Of a stretch of 64,000 nucleotides of DNA, positions 30,864 through 41,456 are shown in pieces; positions within the stretch are counted from its first letter, which is position 1; the number at the start of each line of letters is the position of its first letter. The stretch covers positions 44,500,406-44,564,405 of the forward strand of contig CP092877.1 in assembly GCA_030710605.1 (NCBI GenBank). Direction: 5' to 3'. This DNA is from Cordylochernes scorpioides. Its lineage: Eukaryota; Arthropoda; Arachnida; Pseudoscorpiones; Chernetidae. A program made the translations under genes and the position numbers. The notes under the pieces were generated by a model. That model worked only from the letters and a program-made list of their open reading frames with translations. It made no database searches and was not told the DNA's origin.

Positions 30864-31048
30864 TGTTGTGTTGTTTATCTTTTATAAACTACAACTTATA
30901 TATTTATTATTTAATTATAATTATTTATTTATCACACACATTTAAATTTAGTAAAGATTAATTCTCTATTTACAAAACACAGTCAGTCTATTGTTCTTAA
31001 TTCCTCTTCTTAAATTCACATCACTTATATATTTCACACTATTCTACA
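30864..31048 (-). repeat. Gypsy 2 3' LTR
   Basis: Plus strand TGTTGTGTTGTTTATC ... TTCTACA. The adjacent purine tract on the minus strand is AAGGGAGGAATA (31049-31062). Confidence 0.95.
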
Positions 31049-31066
31049 TATTCCTCCCTTGTTTAG

Positions 31067-34000
31067 TTAGTATCTAATCATGTCCTTAAATCTAGAAGGA
31101 ACATGTATTTGTCTTCCACTTCTAGTGATGACAGTCTTGTTTTCATTCTCATTAGGTGATTCATTTGGGTATAAACAGTCCATATCAGATATAGCAATCT
31201 GCTCTTCTGGTACAATATCTTCTAAGGTTGCTTCTTGTTCTGGTAGATACCTTGAAGTACTAGGAAGTTCCATTCTAATTTCTGGAGTCTTAATCAAAGT
31301 GGTATTCAAATCAATTCCTTTGTTAAAATCTTGTAAGACATTGGCATGTCTTAAATGCTTTGCATTCCTAATGATAAAGCTACCTGTCTCAGTATTGACT
31401 AACTTGAATGAATTTGGAGATATAGTCTCTAGAATGATAAATCTTTGGTTGTCATAATTTGGTGTCAACTTGCTTTTCATTTCAGTGTTTGCGACATAAA
31501 CAATATTACCTTTCTTGAAGTCATGAGGCAAGGCCTTATTCTTGCTATCAGCATATTTCTTCATTCTTTCTTTATAGGCTTGATTATGCTCCATCACTTC
31601 TTTATCCATAAGAGAATCATTGTCATTTATATCATTGAGCTTATTTCTAATTTCCCTGGAAAAAAGCAATAATGCTGGTGTTTTCCCAGTAGAAGGGTGT
31701 GGAGTCGACCTGTATGCCATTAGAACACATTGAAGTTCTTCTTTCCAATCCTTTCCTTGCAATTTTACTGAAATAAGTTGCTTTTTTAAATATCTGTGGA
31801 AACGTTCAATTTTTCCATTACTTTTAGGATAATATGGTGACACTCTTATATGTTTTATACCTGATTTCATAAAAAATTGCTCAGTATCTTTGCTTACAAA
31901 TTGAAGACCATTATCTGAAACTATTTCAATGGGAAATCCATATCTTGCAAAAATTTCTTTTAATTTTGAAATTATAGTTTTCGAAGAAATATCATTTATT
32001 ATAATCGCTTCCGGGAACGATGAATAATAATCAATAAGTGTCAAAATATATTTTGAATCAATTGGTCCAACTAAGTCTACTCCTACTTTATACCATGGTC
32101 TAGGTGGTATTGGTATGGTTGTTAAAGGTTGGTCATGCCTTAAAAGTTGATTGACTTCACAAATGTAACAATTCTTTATACGTCTTTCTATATCTTTGTC
32201 CATATTGGGCCAATAGTATTTTTCTCTTAAAATTTGTTTAGTTCTAGCAATCCCTTGATGAGTTTCATGAGCTAAGTCTAAAATATTTCTTCTAAGATCT
32301 GTTGGTATAACAATTCTCTTTCCTTTTAAAATGAGATTATCATAAACTGAAAGTTCTTCCTTAAATTTGTGCAAAATTTTAAGTTCATCATCATCAATTT
32401 GATATGGCCAATTTCCAGTTTGAATTATTTTAGTTAGAAATTTGAAAAATGGATCTGCTTCACTTTGCTTCTTGATATCATTGAGGGAAATTGCCTTCAT
32501 TTCTTCTGAAAATATGGAAAGTACTTTTTCCACATAATCATCAACAATATTTTCACATGAAATATTTGTTAAAGGTTTTCTTGAAAATATATCTGCAATA
32601 TTTTGTTTGCCCTTAAGATACTCTATTTCATAATCATAAGGTTGAAGTCTCCAACTAAGTCTTTCAATTCTTGGTGGCAAGACTGTTGCCTTCTTGGGAT
32701 TAAGCATATAAATCAATGGTTTATGATCTGTCTTAAGTACAAATTTATTTCCCCATAAATAGTCATTGAAATGCTCAACAGCCCACACACACCCAAGAGC
32801 TTCTTTCTCTATTTGTGAGTATCTTCTCTCAACATTAGTCAATGATCTACTTGCATAGGCCACTGGCTTTTTGCTTCCATCATTTTGTCTTTGTAGTAAA
32901 ACAGCTCCTAAACCTACAGGACTAGCATCAGCAATTACTTCGGTAGGTGCATTCATGTCAAAATAGGCTAAACATGGATTTTTTGTAAGAGCTTCTTTCA
33001 ATTTTCTGAATGAGTCCTCTTCTTTCTTGCTCCACTTCCATTTTATGTCCTTTCTTGTCAAATTATTAAGTGGTTCGGCTAACTTTGAAAAGTCTGGAAT
33101 GAATTTTCTTAAAAATCCGCATGTACCTAAAAATGATTTTAGAGAATCTACATTTTCAGGTTTTGAAAAACTTAGAACACTTTCTATTTTCTTTGGATCA
33201 GGTCTAATTCCATCTTTACTAACAATATGGCCTAATATTTCCAATTCATTTAGAGCAAATTTACATTTACTTTTGTTTAGTTTGAGTCCAACTTGTTGAA
33301 ATCTTTCAAATACTTTTTTCAGTCTTTGATCCAATTGTTCTATAGATTGCGCATATACAATCACATCATCTATGTAGCATAACACTCCTTCTAAATGAGA
33401 CAATATTGAGTTCATAGCTTTTTGAAAAGCTTCAGGTGCGCTGCAAAGTCCAAAAGGAATTTTGCAAAATCTGTAGCATCCTCTGGGTGTAATAAAGGTG
33501 GTCAATGGCCTGGACTTTTCATCAAGTTCAATTTGCCAAAAGCCTTTCTTCGCATCAAGTTTAGCAAAAAATTTTGCTCCCTGCAATGCTTGCAAAATAT
33601 TGTCAACTGTTGGTATAGGATATCTCTCTCTAACTATGGCTTTATTCACTTCTCTCAGATCAACACATAGTCTGATTTCTTCAGTACCCTTTTTTGGAAC
33701 TGCCACAATGTTTGAGATCCATTCAGAAGCTTCATGGACTTCCTCAATAATGCCATCTTCTATCATTTTGTCTAGCTCTTGATTGATGGCTTCTACCATT
33801 TTATATGGAAAATGTCTGCATCTCTGAGCTACAGGAGTAACATTTTCTTTTAGAGTTATTTTTTGACTATAACCCTTCACATTTCCTTGACCTTGAAAAA
33901 GGTTCATGTTTTCTTGTATCAAATTATATATATCCTTCGGAATAACTTCCTGTTGAATATTCCTTATTTTTGTTCCACGCTTTATAATTTCTAATTCGAA

Positions 34001-34732
34001 ACTTGCTTTCTTTCCTAAAATAGGTTCTGCTTTACCTTCAATCACAAAAATCTGTTCCTTTATAGACCTTTCACCCCATGAAACATCTGCAAAGAAATAT
34101 CCACAACATGGAAGAGGTGAAGTTTGTCCATAGGCATAAAATTTCCTTTCTGTACCATTTAAAGTTGGCATTTGAGATTTAGGAAAAATATTTTTCAAAT
34201 TTTCAAGTCCTATGAATGTTGTATCACTACCTGTATCAATAGTCATTTTTATTTCCTTTCCATCTATATAGATACTTTCTTTGTTATCAGAGCCTAAAAA
34301 GAAAGTGTATTCATCTGAGTCTTCATTATTTTCTGAAATATTTTGAATATTTCTTTTCTTTCCTTCAATATTTTTATATTTATTTTTATTTCTACAAACT
34401 CTTTTAAGATGACCCATCTTGTTACAAAATGTGCATTTCATATTTCTAGCTCCACATTTATATGGAGGATGTGTAGTTAAGCCACATCTATAGCATTCTT
34501 CCAAATTAGGTGCACTTACCTTGGAGGTGCTTCCTTTTTGATGGTACACATTATGAGCTTTTGGTCCTTTAACAGTTGATTCATTAGCTGCTTGGAAATT
34601 ATTTTTATAGTTTACTCTATTTATTGAGGTCATATCTTCATTTGTCAATACTCTAAATTCTTCTTTGGCTGTTTCAAACATTCTTGATATCTCAATTGTT
34701 CTTTGAAGATTCAAATTATCTTGTTGCAACAA
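31067..34732 (-). CDS. Gypsy 2 pol polyprotein
   Basis: About 1220 codons, open throughout. In order: the end of gag with two zinc knuckles (CYRCGLTTHPPYKC and CTFCNKMGHLKRVC); protease (MTIDTGSDTTFIG, with the DTG triad); reverse transcriptase (LCVDLREVNKAIV, FAKLDAKKGFWQIEL, VLCYIDDVIVYA); RNase H (VIADASPVGLGAVLL, KTDHKPLIYM); integrase with an HHCC site (HQGIARTKQI ... CYICEV), DDE core (VGVDLVGPIDS, IVSDNGLQFVS, YYPKSNGKIERFHRYL) and a C-terminal region. It ends just before the purine tract. The reading frame has no ATG at its upstream end because it continues gag in another frame. All catalytic motifs I can check are intact. Confidence 0.9.
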   Translation of the reverse strand: MLQQDNLNLQRTIEISRMFETAKEEFRVLTNEDMTSINRVNYKNNFQAANESTVKGPKAHNVYHQKGSTSKVSAPNLEECYRCGLTTHPPYKCGARNMKCTFCNKMGHLKRVCRNKNKYKNIEGKKRNIQNISENNEDSDEYTFFLGSDNKESIYIDGKEIKMTIDTGSDTTFIGLENLKNIFPKSQMPTLNGTERKFYAYGQTSPLPCCGYFFADVSWGERSIKEQIFVIEGKAEPILGKKASFELEIIKRGTKIRNIQQEVIPKDIYNLIQENMNLFQGQGNVKGYSQKITLKENVTPVAQRCRHFPYKMVEAINQELDKMIEDGIIEEVHEASEWISNIVAVPKKGTEEIRLCVDLREVNKAIVRERYPIPTVDNILQALQGAKFFAKLDAKKGFWQIELDEKSRPLTTFITPRGCYRFCKIPFGLCSAPEAFQKAMNSILSHLEGVLCYIDDVIVYAQSIEQLDQRLKKVFERFQQVGLKLNKSKCKFALNELEILGHIVSKDGIRPDPKKIESVLSFSKPENVDSLKSFLGTCGFLRKFIPDFSKLAEPLNNLTRKDIKWKWSKKEEDSFRKLKEALTKNPCLAYFDMNAPTEVIADASPVGLGAVLLQRQNDGSKKPVAYASRSLTNVERRYSQIEKEALGCVWAVEHFNDYLWGNKFVLKTDHKPLIYMLNPKKATVLPPRIERLSWRLQPYDYEIEYLKGKQNIADIFSRKPLTNISCENIVDDYVEKVLSIFSEEMKAISLNDIKKQSEADPFFKFLTKIIQTGNWPYQIDDDELKILHKFKEELSVYDNLILKGKRIVIPTDLRRNILDLAHETHQGIARTKQILREKYYWPNMDKDIERRIKNCYICEVNQLLRHDQPLTTIPIPPRPWYKVGVDLVGPIDSKYILTLIDYYSSFPEAIIINDISSKTIISKLKEIFARYGFPIEIVSDNGLQFVSKDTEQFFMKSGIKHIRVSPYYPKSNGKIERFHRYLKKQLISVKLQGKDWKEELQCVLMAYRSTPHPSTGKTPALLLFSREIRNKLNDINDNDSLMDKEVMEHNQAYKERMKKYADSKNKALPHDFKKGNIVYVANTEMKSKLTPNYDNQRFIILETISPNSFKLVNTETGSFIIRNAKHLRHANVLQDFNKGIDLNTTLIKTPEIRMELPSTSRYLPEQEATLEDIVPEEQIAISDMDCLYPNESPNENENKTVITRSGRQIHVPSRFKDMIRY

Positions 34733-35172
34733 CTTTTCTTTAATTGCCTATTATAGCATTTTTCTATTATCTGATCTCTGATCATGTCTTCTTCTAAATT
34801 TCCAAATTCACAGGATTTGACTAATTCTCTTAGGGCAATGACATATGAATCAATATTTTCATCTGTATTTTGTTTTCTTTGCCTAAATTTAAATCGTTCT
34901 GATACAATATTTTTTTGTGGTGTGAAATATTTAGTTAAAGCTTCTTTTGCTTTTTCATACGTATCTTTTTCTTCTGGCAAATTAAAGAAAATTCTTTGGA
35001 CTTGTGGTCCAAGGCAATGCAAAAGTGTTGCCCTTTTAACGTCATCTTTCTTTGTTGAAACACCGCTTGCTAATTCATAAATTAAATATGAATTCATCCA
35101 ATGTTTGTACTCGGAATACAAATCTGTAGCATTAAGGTTCAACGGTAATGGAGACGTCAAATTATTTGCCAT
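34711..35172 (-). CDS. Gypsy 2 gag (N-terminal part)
   Basis: Starts MANNLTSPLPLNLNATD at an ATG 56 bp inside the right LTR. It contains the retrotransposon gag region (FTPQKNIVSERFKFRQRKQ, DENIDSYVIALRELVKS, EDMIRDQIIEKCYNR). The frame closes at 34711, overlapping pol, which lies one base back. The zinc knuckles are in the pol frame. In Gypsy 1 the same boundary lies in one frame, so this is more likely a one-base deletion near 34735 than programmed shifting, but -1 frameshifting is not excluded. Confidence 0.85.
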   Translation of the reverse strand: MANNLTSPLPLNLNATDLYSEYKHWMNSYLIYELASGVSTKKDDVKRATLLHCLGPQVQRIFFNLPEEKDTYEKAKEALTKYFTPQKNIVSERFKFRQRKQNTDENIDSYVIALRELVKSCEFGNLEEDMIRDQIIEKCYNRQLKKSCCNKII

Positions 35173-35228
35173 CTTCTGTTACGCTTATTTAATTATTATT
35201 TTCTTTTTTTAATCCTCGTCGCCAAATA

Positions 35229-35413
35229 TGTTGTGTTGTTTATCTTTTATAAACTACAACTTATATATTTATTATTTAATTATAATTATTTATTTATCAC
35301 ACACATTTAAATTTAGTAAAGATTAATTCTCTATTTACAAAACACAGTCAGTCTATTGTTCTTAATTCCTCTTCTTAAATTCACATCACTTATATATTTC
35401 ACACTATTCTACA
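35229..35413 (-). repeat. Gypsy 2 5' LTR and primer-binding site
   Basis: Same 185 bases as 30864-31048. On the minus strand it is followed within four bases by TGGCGACGAGGATT (35211-35224), a plausible tRNA primer-binding site. Confidence 0.95.
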
Positions 35414-35627
35414 ATGTGTATTTACTTTTCGTATGAAAATATCAAAACCAAAATGGATTTCTATAGAAATTTTAAGACAAAAATTCCTTTTATTGAAATA
35501 TCACTCAACTTATTCTTAATGGTGTTTATATGCAATATTTTGGCTGTGTAAATTAAAGCACGTTAGCCCTTCATACATGCTATGGTGAAACTCGAGATAT
35601 CTAAACAGAATCTAAACATCACTCTGA

Positions 35628-35945
35628 AGTGAAATTCGAAACTATTATAGACGCTATGATTCTTTTGAAAATTAAACAATTTTCTATTGTCCTTACTGCA
35701 ATGGAAAAATTAATGGGAGGGCCTGGCTCATCAGTGGTGAACCCTTCCAGCGGTTTCGCTAGTTTAATCTACCATACTGCTGTTATATTGAATTTTTCGA
35801 TTAAACTGGCGAAACGGCTGCGAGGTTCACCACTGATGAGCCAGGCCCTCCCATTAATTTTTTTTCATTGCAGTAGGGGGGGGCAGTAGAAATTGTTTTA
35901 TTTCAAAAAGAATCTTACGCGTCTATAATAATTTCGAATTTTCAT
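35628..35945. repeat. Palindromic foldback element
   Basis: Outer arms: GAAATTCGAAACTATTATAG (from 35628) and its inverse ending near 35942. Inner arms: TTAATGGGAGGGCCTGGCTC (35711) and its inverse (about 35835-35860), around a centre with GGTTTCGCTAG. Pieces of the outer arm recur at 51300-51360 and 52298-52320, where a mariner inserted into it. Confidence 0.7.
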
Positions 35946-36475
35946 AACAGATGGCGCGCTAATGCATCATAATATAATTACTCTGAAGTGTTAGAGCGAG
36001 GAAATCTCACTTTTATAATGTGACACCGTATATAAGCATTGAGGTGTGTATAGGTGATTTGTGATTTTTAATACCAATCTATACGTATATTTTATTCATA
36101 AATATACATATATTTAAATGTATAAATTTTTAATGTAAATTACTCATTACCCCCAAAACTTGTATATATGTAATATATTAAGCGTTTAAATTATTCATAA
36201 ATTTCTGTTGTTTGTGTATAAATAATTCAAGGATCTTGATTATAATTTGAATCATCTACATGAGTGTCTTCTATGACACAAACAAATATGTTGACATACA
36301 TATGACACTTATATCATCATGGTAATATATTTTGGTGTGGTAAAACAAATATTTAAACTTTTCATGAGCGAATTAACATAGTTTCTATCTTAAATTTATA
36401 AATAAGTCGCCAAATATTCCTCTAACATCAAATAGAATAATTTTTAACGCTTTGCTAAATGTTCTCATTTTTGTT
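35946..36475. other. AT-rich sequence, nothing recognised
   Basis: No coding frame or repeat that I can identify, apart from the short phrase AGATGGCGCGC. Confidence 0.5.
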
Positions 36476-36477
36476 CG

Positions 36478-36730
36478 CTTCTGACGAGGACAAAAGATTT
36501 TTGTCGAAATGTTGAGGTGATAAAATGATATACTGGCCGAAGTATCTTTAATTTGAAGAGCTATGAATGCTGGCCAGGCGGCCTCTATCTTTACGATAAT
36601 CAAGACCAATTTTGGTCCCGAGGTATTCAAGATGGCAAGGCAACTAGAGTGAGATAATAAAAAGATTTATTGGTCGAAGTATCTTCAATTTGAAGAGCTA
36701 TGAATGCCGGCCAGGCAGCTTCTATCTTTA
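36478..36730 (+). mobile_element. Hammerhead-motif element, family iii, tandem copy
   Basis: Starts with CTGACGA (36481-36487), a GACAAAA/TTTTGTC hairpin, GAAAT and GTT. Then AAGTATCTTTAATTTGAAGA and CTATGAATGCTGGCCAGGC, and, after GGCAACTAGAG, a second partial unit with the same two phrases (AAGTATCTTCAATTTGAAGA at about 36678). The second unit lacks the hammerhead block. The motif here has changed core bases (GAAAU) and should be inactive. The better copy is at 59890-60112. Confidence 0.6.
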
Positions 36731-36802
36731 GGATAATCAAATAGAAAGATATAAGAAACGGAGGAGAGTACAGCTATATTAGCGGACGAGAAGACTAACC
36801 TA

Positions 36803-38122
36803 CGAGGTTTGTTCAAAAAGTATCGCGACTTTTGAATTTTCGCGGGTTACGTATATTCGAATTTCGATCTTTTTGTGGCTTTATGTTGGTACTCATGTCT
36901 CTCACTTATGCCGACAAGCTCGGCCATTTTGAATGTTCACTTAATTGTTGACAGCTGCTTTGCTTGCAGGTGTTTTGGATCGTCTTCGATTTTTACCCAT
37001 AAAAAAAATGGATCAAAGAACCTGTATCAAATTTTGTGTGAAAAACGAAATTAAGTGCGCGGATGCATTCCGAATGTTGACTGTGGCATACGGAGAAGCT
37101 ACCTTGGACCGAAGCAACGTTTATCGGTAGTACAAAATGTTCTCAGAAGGCCGAGAAGATGTGAACGACGAAGAGCGTGCCGGACGCCCGTGCACTTCAA
37201 CAACAGACGAAAAAATTAATGAAGTGGAGAAAATGATATTGGCCAATCGTCGAATCACCGTTAGAGAAGTTGCTGAGGACCTAAACATATCGATTGGCTC
37301 GTGCCATTCGATTTTTATCAATGATTTGGGCATGAGACGGTCGCCGCGAAATTCGTACCAAAATTGCTCAATTGCGACCAAAAACAGCATCGCATGAACA
37401 TTGCTAATGAGATGTTGGACTCTGTCCGCGACGACCCAAATTTGCTCCAGAGGGTCATAACTGGTGACGAAGCGTGGGTTTATGGTTATGACGTGGAAAC
37501 CAAAGCTCAATCATCTCAATGGAAGCTGCCGCACGAACCAAGACCGAAAAAAGCGCGCCAAGTTCGGTCGAATATGAAAGTTTTGCTGACAGTTTTCTTC
37601 GATTGCAGGGGCGTGGTGCATCATGAGTTCTTGCCACAGGGTAGAACGGTCAATAAGGAATATTATCTGCAAGTTATGCGCAATTTGCGCGAAGCAATCC
37701 GCCAGAAACCCCCGGATTTGTGAAAGAACAAAAATTGGCTTTTGCACCACGATAACGCCCCTGCTCACACATCGTTACTTGTGCGCGACTTTTTGGCCAA
37801 AAACAACACACTAATGATGCCGCAGCCACTGTATTCCCCAGATCTGGCCCCCTGTGACTTTTTCTTGTTCCCTAAACTGAAGAGGCCCATGAAAGGACGA
37901 CGTTACGCTACGCTTGACGAGATAAAGACGGCATCGAAGGAGGAGCTGAAAAAGATTTTTTTTTAAAGATTTTTGAAGTGCTTCGAAGATTGGAAAAACC
38001 GTTGGCACAAGTGTATAATATCTCATGGGGATTACTTTGAAGGGGACAAAATAGGTATTCATGAATAAATAAATAATTTTTGAAAAAACGCAAAAGTCGC
38101 CATACTTTTTTAACACACCTCG
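36803..38122 (+). mobile_element. mariner element, copy 1
   Basis: 1320 bp, termini CGAGGTTTGTTCAAAAAGTA on the left and TTTTTTAACACACCTCG on the right, TA on both sides. Same family as 42942-44265, opposite orientation. Confidence 0.95.
37008..38068 (+). pseudogene. mariner transposase, copy 1 (dead)
   Basis: ATG at 37008 opens MDQRTCIKFCVKNEIK, the paired helix-turn-helix DNA-binding region. A TAG at 37128-37130 replaces the Trp codon of the other copy. There is a frameshift near 37340, a TGA at 37721-37723 again in place of Trp, and one more shift near 37960. The catalytic triad of a D,D34D transposase is still readable in pieces: ITGDEAWVYGYD, LHHDNAPAHTS and YSPDLAPCDFF, with 34 residues between the second and third Asp. 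Confidence 0.9.
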
Positions 38123-38124
38123 TA

Positions 38125-39345
38125 TAGCAGGTGGTTGAGTTAGGTTAGCGTCTACTTGAAGTTACGTGGCTAGAACACGGGAGGGGGGGGGGGGCATCAC
38201 TGCTAAGAGACGCTGAACGCCCAGAGATGAAAGTTGTAGGAGAGATCATGAGGTAAACAGTTTGTGTGAGAGAACACAACGTTGCTACTCACGGACTGAA
38301 GTCCACGTAAACACCAAGAGATCTAGACAGGTAGCCGAGGTAAGCTCAGCTTTTGTTCCGTCCATCTATGTTCTCGGTGTCAAGAGATCCAGTGGGGTGA
38401 GTGGAGGCTCCATAACTTGTCCGACAATCCAGGTCCGAGGTTGTGGGGAGTCCAGCGGGATGTAGCGTAGATTATTTCCATGTTCTAAAGGTCCAGGTAG
38501 TCAATATTGGCTGTAGACACACCCAGACACACCTACATTGTTGCTGCTGTCAATAACTAGGAATGCCAAGTAAAAATATATAAATTTCTCTTTCACTTTC
38601 TGCTGATAAAAACGAGTTTCATAGTTCTCTGTGATTCCGTTGGACGGATTAACGATAACGGGTTATTTTGAAAAAGGAACTTTGATTATAATATTAGCTT
38701 AAAACTTTACATTTAAAAATAAATAACAACTTATTTTACCACATTATTTCGAGATTCTTCATATGACAGTTCGGACAACCCCAGGTCTTTGACATAGCTT
38801 CAACAGAGTCCTATCATGCAAATAAGAATGTCATTAACTCCTGAATTCTTCAATGTCTTCAGAAATGGTTCCAGCATCTAGATTCCACATTTTCTCAACC
38901 ACCTCAGAATTCCTTGAATTAGACCATACTTCAATTTTGAGCCTTAATATATGGACTTATTATGAACTTATTCAAGTATTTCTTTAGGGGATCTTAGATT
39001 CTTCAATAGTCTTCATTAAGTCTTCTTGTTATTGGTTTCATATTTGATACTTTATATGAGCGTATCAATACAGAAATGTTTAGAAAACTATATAGTAAAT
39101 CTCTGAAAACCTTTCTGAATTTCTTCTAATCTTTTAGGGAAAAATTACCTTTTTTATGATGATATTTCTCCACTTTAGATAATTGTGTTTGATACATTTT
39201 TAATCTTAGATTTCTTTTGTGTTTGTTTGTTTAAAGTGAGCTTAGCAACCCTGTAAATATATGTTTATTCATAGAATACTCTTGCTATGTATAAAATTAT
39301 GTACGCTCTAAGCGAGAACCTCTGGGTTAAAAAAAAATAATAATA
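38125..39345. other. No gene recognised
   Basis: A run of Gs at about 38182-38194. 38200-38470 is less AT-rich and includes CCGAGGTAAGCTCAG, a splice-donor-like sequence, but without an open frame or repeat match. The remainder is AT-rich. Confidence 0.4.
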
Positions 39346-39347
39346 TA

Positions 39348-40649
39348 CAGGGTGTACCAGGTAAATTGGGAATTTCAACAATGGTATTTTAACTGAAATT
39401 TTTTGCAAGTAAAAATTAAAATATCCGAATGAAATTTGACACAGTAGTAGATAAAAGGATATAGTTTTTATTTATTCAATGTAGTTTCCATTATTAGCTA
39501 CAACAGTCCTCGAGGCGAGTGCGGAATGAAGCACAGGCCTTGGCGACGATGACCTTGTCCATTTGGGTCATCACCGTGTGAACTGCTTTCTTGACAGACT
39601 GGATGGTGGTATGAGGAGCTTTGTTGACATCTCTCTCAACAACGCCCCATACATAGTAGTCGAGGGGATTGCAAACTGGAGAATTAGGGGGCCAAATATC
39701 AGGACCCCAGTGACTAGGAACGTTAAGTGTCAGCCACGATTGTGTCTTTTTTGCCTTATGGGCTGGAGCTGAGTCCTGTTGGAAGACATACTTCCTTCCT
39801 GCGGCCACCATGTCCATCCAAGGCTTCACAACGGTCTCCAGAACATTGATGTAGGTGTCAGCGTTCATCCTAAGGCCCTTCTCAAAGAAATGGGGAGGCA
39901 TGACATCACCTTCACTGCTGATAACGCCAAGGACCATTACGGAGGCAGGAAATTTCGTGTGCATCACGACAGGTATCTCTGAGGGGTCTTTACAGATCCA
40001 GCGATCATTCCTGGGATTTACCTTTTGGTCCACGTCAAAGTTCTTTTCGTCAGAGAAGAACCTTAGCATGCCAAAAGAGTCGTGTTTCAGGTTGTTGAGG
40101 AGGGCAGCAGCCTTTCCTTTTCTGTTATTCTCCATATCTCAGTCAGCAAATGACCTTTCCGAAGGGCATAAGACTTGAGACCAAGGTCCTCATGGATAGT
40201 TCTGACAATTGTGATAGAGCCAACGTCCATTTCCTTGGCTATGGCCCTCATGCTCTTCCCAGGGTTTCCATCAATCTTCTCCTTGACATTTTTGACAAAT
40301 TCTTCGCCTCTTACCCTGTCCGATCGACGCGAGTGCTTTTTCCTTGTAGCTATCCCCTCTTTGTTACTGTCGGCCTCATCAAACTGCTTCTTGACACGAT
40401 AATAGTGGTTTTGGGCAACTTAAGAAAATCCACTATCTCTTTGGGGCTCCTTCCGGCGCGCAGAGCAACGATGATGGCAGCTCGATTTTCAAATTCTCGG
40501 TTACTCTTCATCACTACACTGCGCACACATGTACTGTTGCATTTTACATGAATATGGCTACGTAATGAAAAAAAAACAAGTTTTTAATCTCAAGTAGTTT
40601 TTGTTTTATGGACTGTCAAAGTTAGTCCCAATTTACCTGGTACACCCTG
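39348..40649 (-). mobile_element. Tc1/mariner-superfamily element with 24-bp perfect ends
   Basis: 1302 bp with perfect inverted termini CAGGGTGTACCAGGTAAATT (24-25 bp in all) and TA on both sides (39346-39347 and 40650-40651). The transposase lies on the minus strand. Confidence 0.95.
39494..40511 (-). pseudogene. Tc1/mariner transposase, DD37D type (maT-like), frameshifted
   Basis: Start codon at 40509-40511 gives MKSNREFENRAAIIVALRAG, a helix-turn-helix. The frame shifts near 40410 and again near 40140. The last 213 codons are open: LRFFSDEKNFDVDQK (first Asp), YVFQQDSAPAHKAKK (second Asp) and WPPNSPVCNPLDYYVWG (third Asp). By my count 37 residues separate the second and third Asp, which is the DD37D spacing known from maT elements. 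Confidence 0.8.
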
Positions 40650-40794
40650 TATATTAAAATCACAGAAAACATTTCTGTCTACGCATATAAATAAAAATAT
40701 ATAATCTACAGATAACTTTTTTTATAAATAAAGTAAAAACAAATCTTAAAAAATATATATCTTAAATATAATAAAAATATAAAAACTCTCTTAT

Positions 40795-40925
40795 TGTAGA
40801 AACATAAGATAACAAGACCAAATCCAAATTCATCGCGTTGTTACCAACTTCAGACAAATCTGAATCAGAAAAGTATCCAAAAACATACAGTGATTTTTTC
40901 CTCATTCTGTACTTTTGTCTGAAGA
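40795..40925. mobile_element. Hammerhead-motif element, family ii, decayed
   Basis: CATAAGATAACAAGACCAAA, ATCGCGTTGTTACCAACTTC and TTTTGTCTGAAGATAG. Motif no longer complete. Confidence 0.45.
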
Positions 40926-41069
40926 TAGTTAAATGTTACTTGAACATCACGCGCGATATATTGAATTTAGTTTGGGTTTGTTAACTCATGTTTCTAACCT
41001 GTAATATCTTAATTGTACCCTATATCGTCTCTCCCATTTCAAAATGTTATAGCAAAATGTATACATACG

Positions 41070-41225
41070 GAGTATAACCTCCTATTTTGAGCGACTTCTA
41101 TGATCACCTCTGTAAGTCAAACACATGATTTAAACTAAGCAGTCTCCAATAAGAGACCACCTCCATGAGAGACCTGGATAGCCTTGGTTTAAGGGTAGTC
41201 TCTCATTGTAGGTTCTACTTTTTAT
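41070..41225. repeat. MITE-like repeat, GAGAGACC family
   Basis: Begins GTATAACCTCCTATTTTGAG and ends TCTCATTGTAGGTTCTAC. The interior (AGAGACCACCTCCATGAGAG) is shared with the repeats at 47757-48635. Confidence 0.5.
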
Positions 41226-41269
41226 AGCGTCAACAGAAGGTGGTCAGTAACTCTTGAGATCTAGCTTAC

Positions 41270-41456
41270 CTGGTCAGTGATACGCTAACCTTGACGTATG
41301 CACGGTGGAATCGGTGACCACTGGACATGCGTCGGACCTAAAGGCTGTTGTTGGGTGCTGTGCTGTCTGGAGTACAGGAGCTCCATCTATGCTTCCTTTC
41401 TTCCTGTGATGAATCTGTATAAGACCGGTGGTCTTAATAAAGCTGTATGTGTGTGA
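41270..41456 (+). repeat. LINE 3' end fragment with terminal hairpin
   Basis: Ends TGTATAAGACCGGTGGTCTT AATAAA followed by GTGTGTG. The AAGACC/GGTCTT hairpin just before AATAAA is shared with the ends of both LINE copies in the window. 41457-42365 has no gene I can recognise; a frame at 41871-42113 has no known domain. Confidence 0.55.

Larger units (their letters stand above)
30864..35413 (-). mobile_element. Gypsy-type LTR retrotransposon 2, nearly intact
   Basis: 4550 bp on the minus strand, flanked by ATGTG on both sides (30859-30863 and 35414-35418). LTRs of 185 bp appear identical. Internal order on the minus strand is primer-binding site, gag, pol, purine tract. The only clear damage is a one-base break between gag and pol. 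Identical LTRs mean a recent insertion. Confidence 0.95.
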
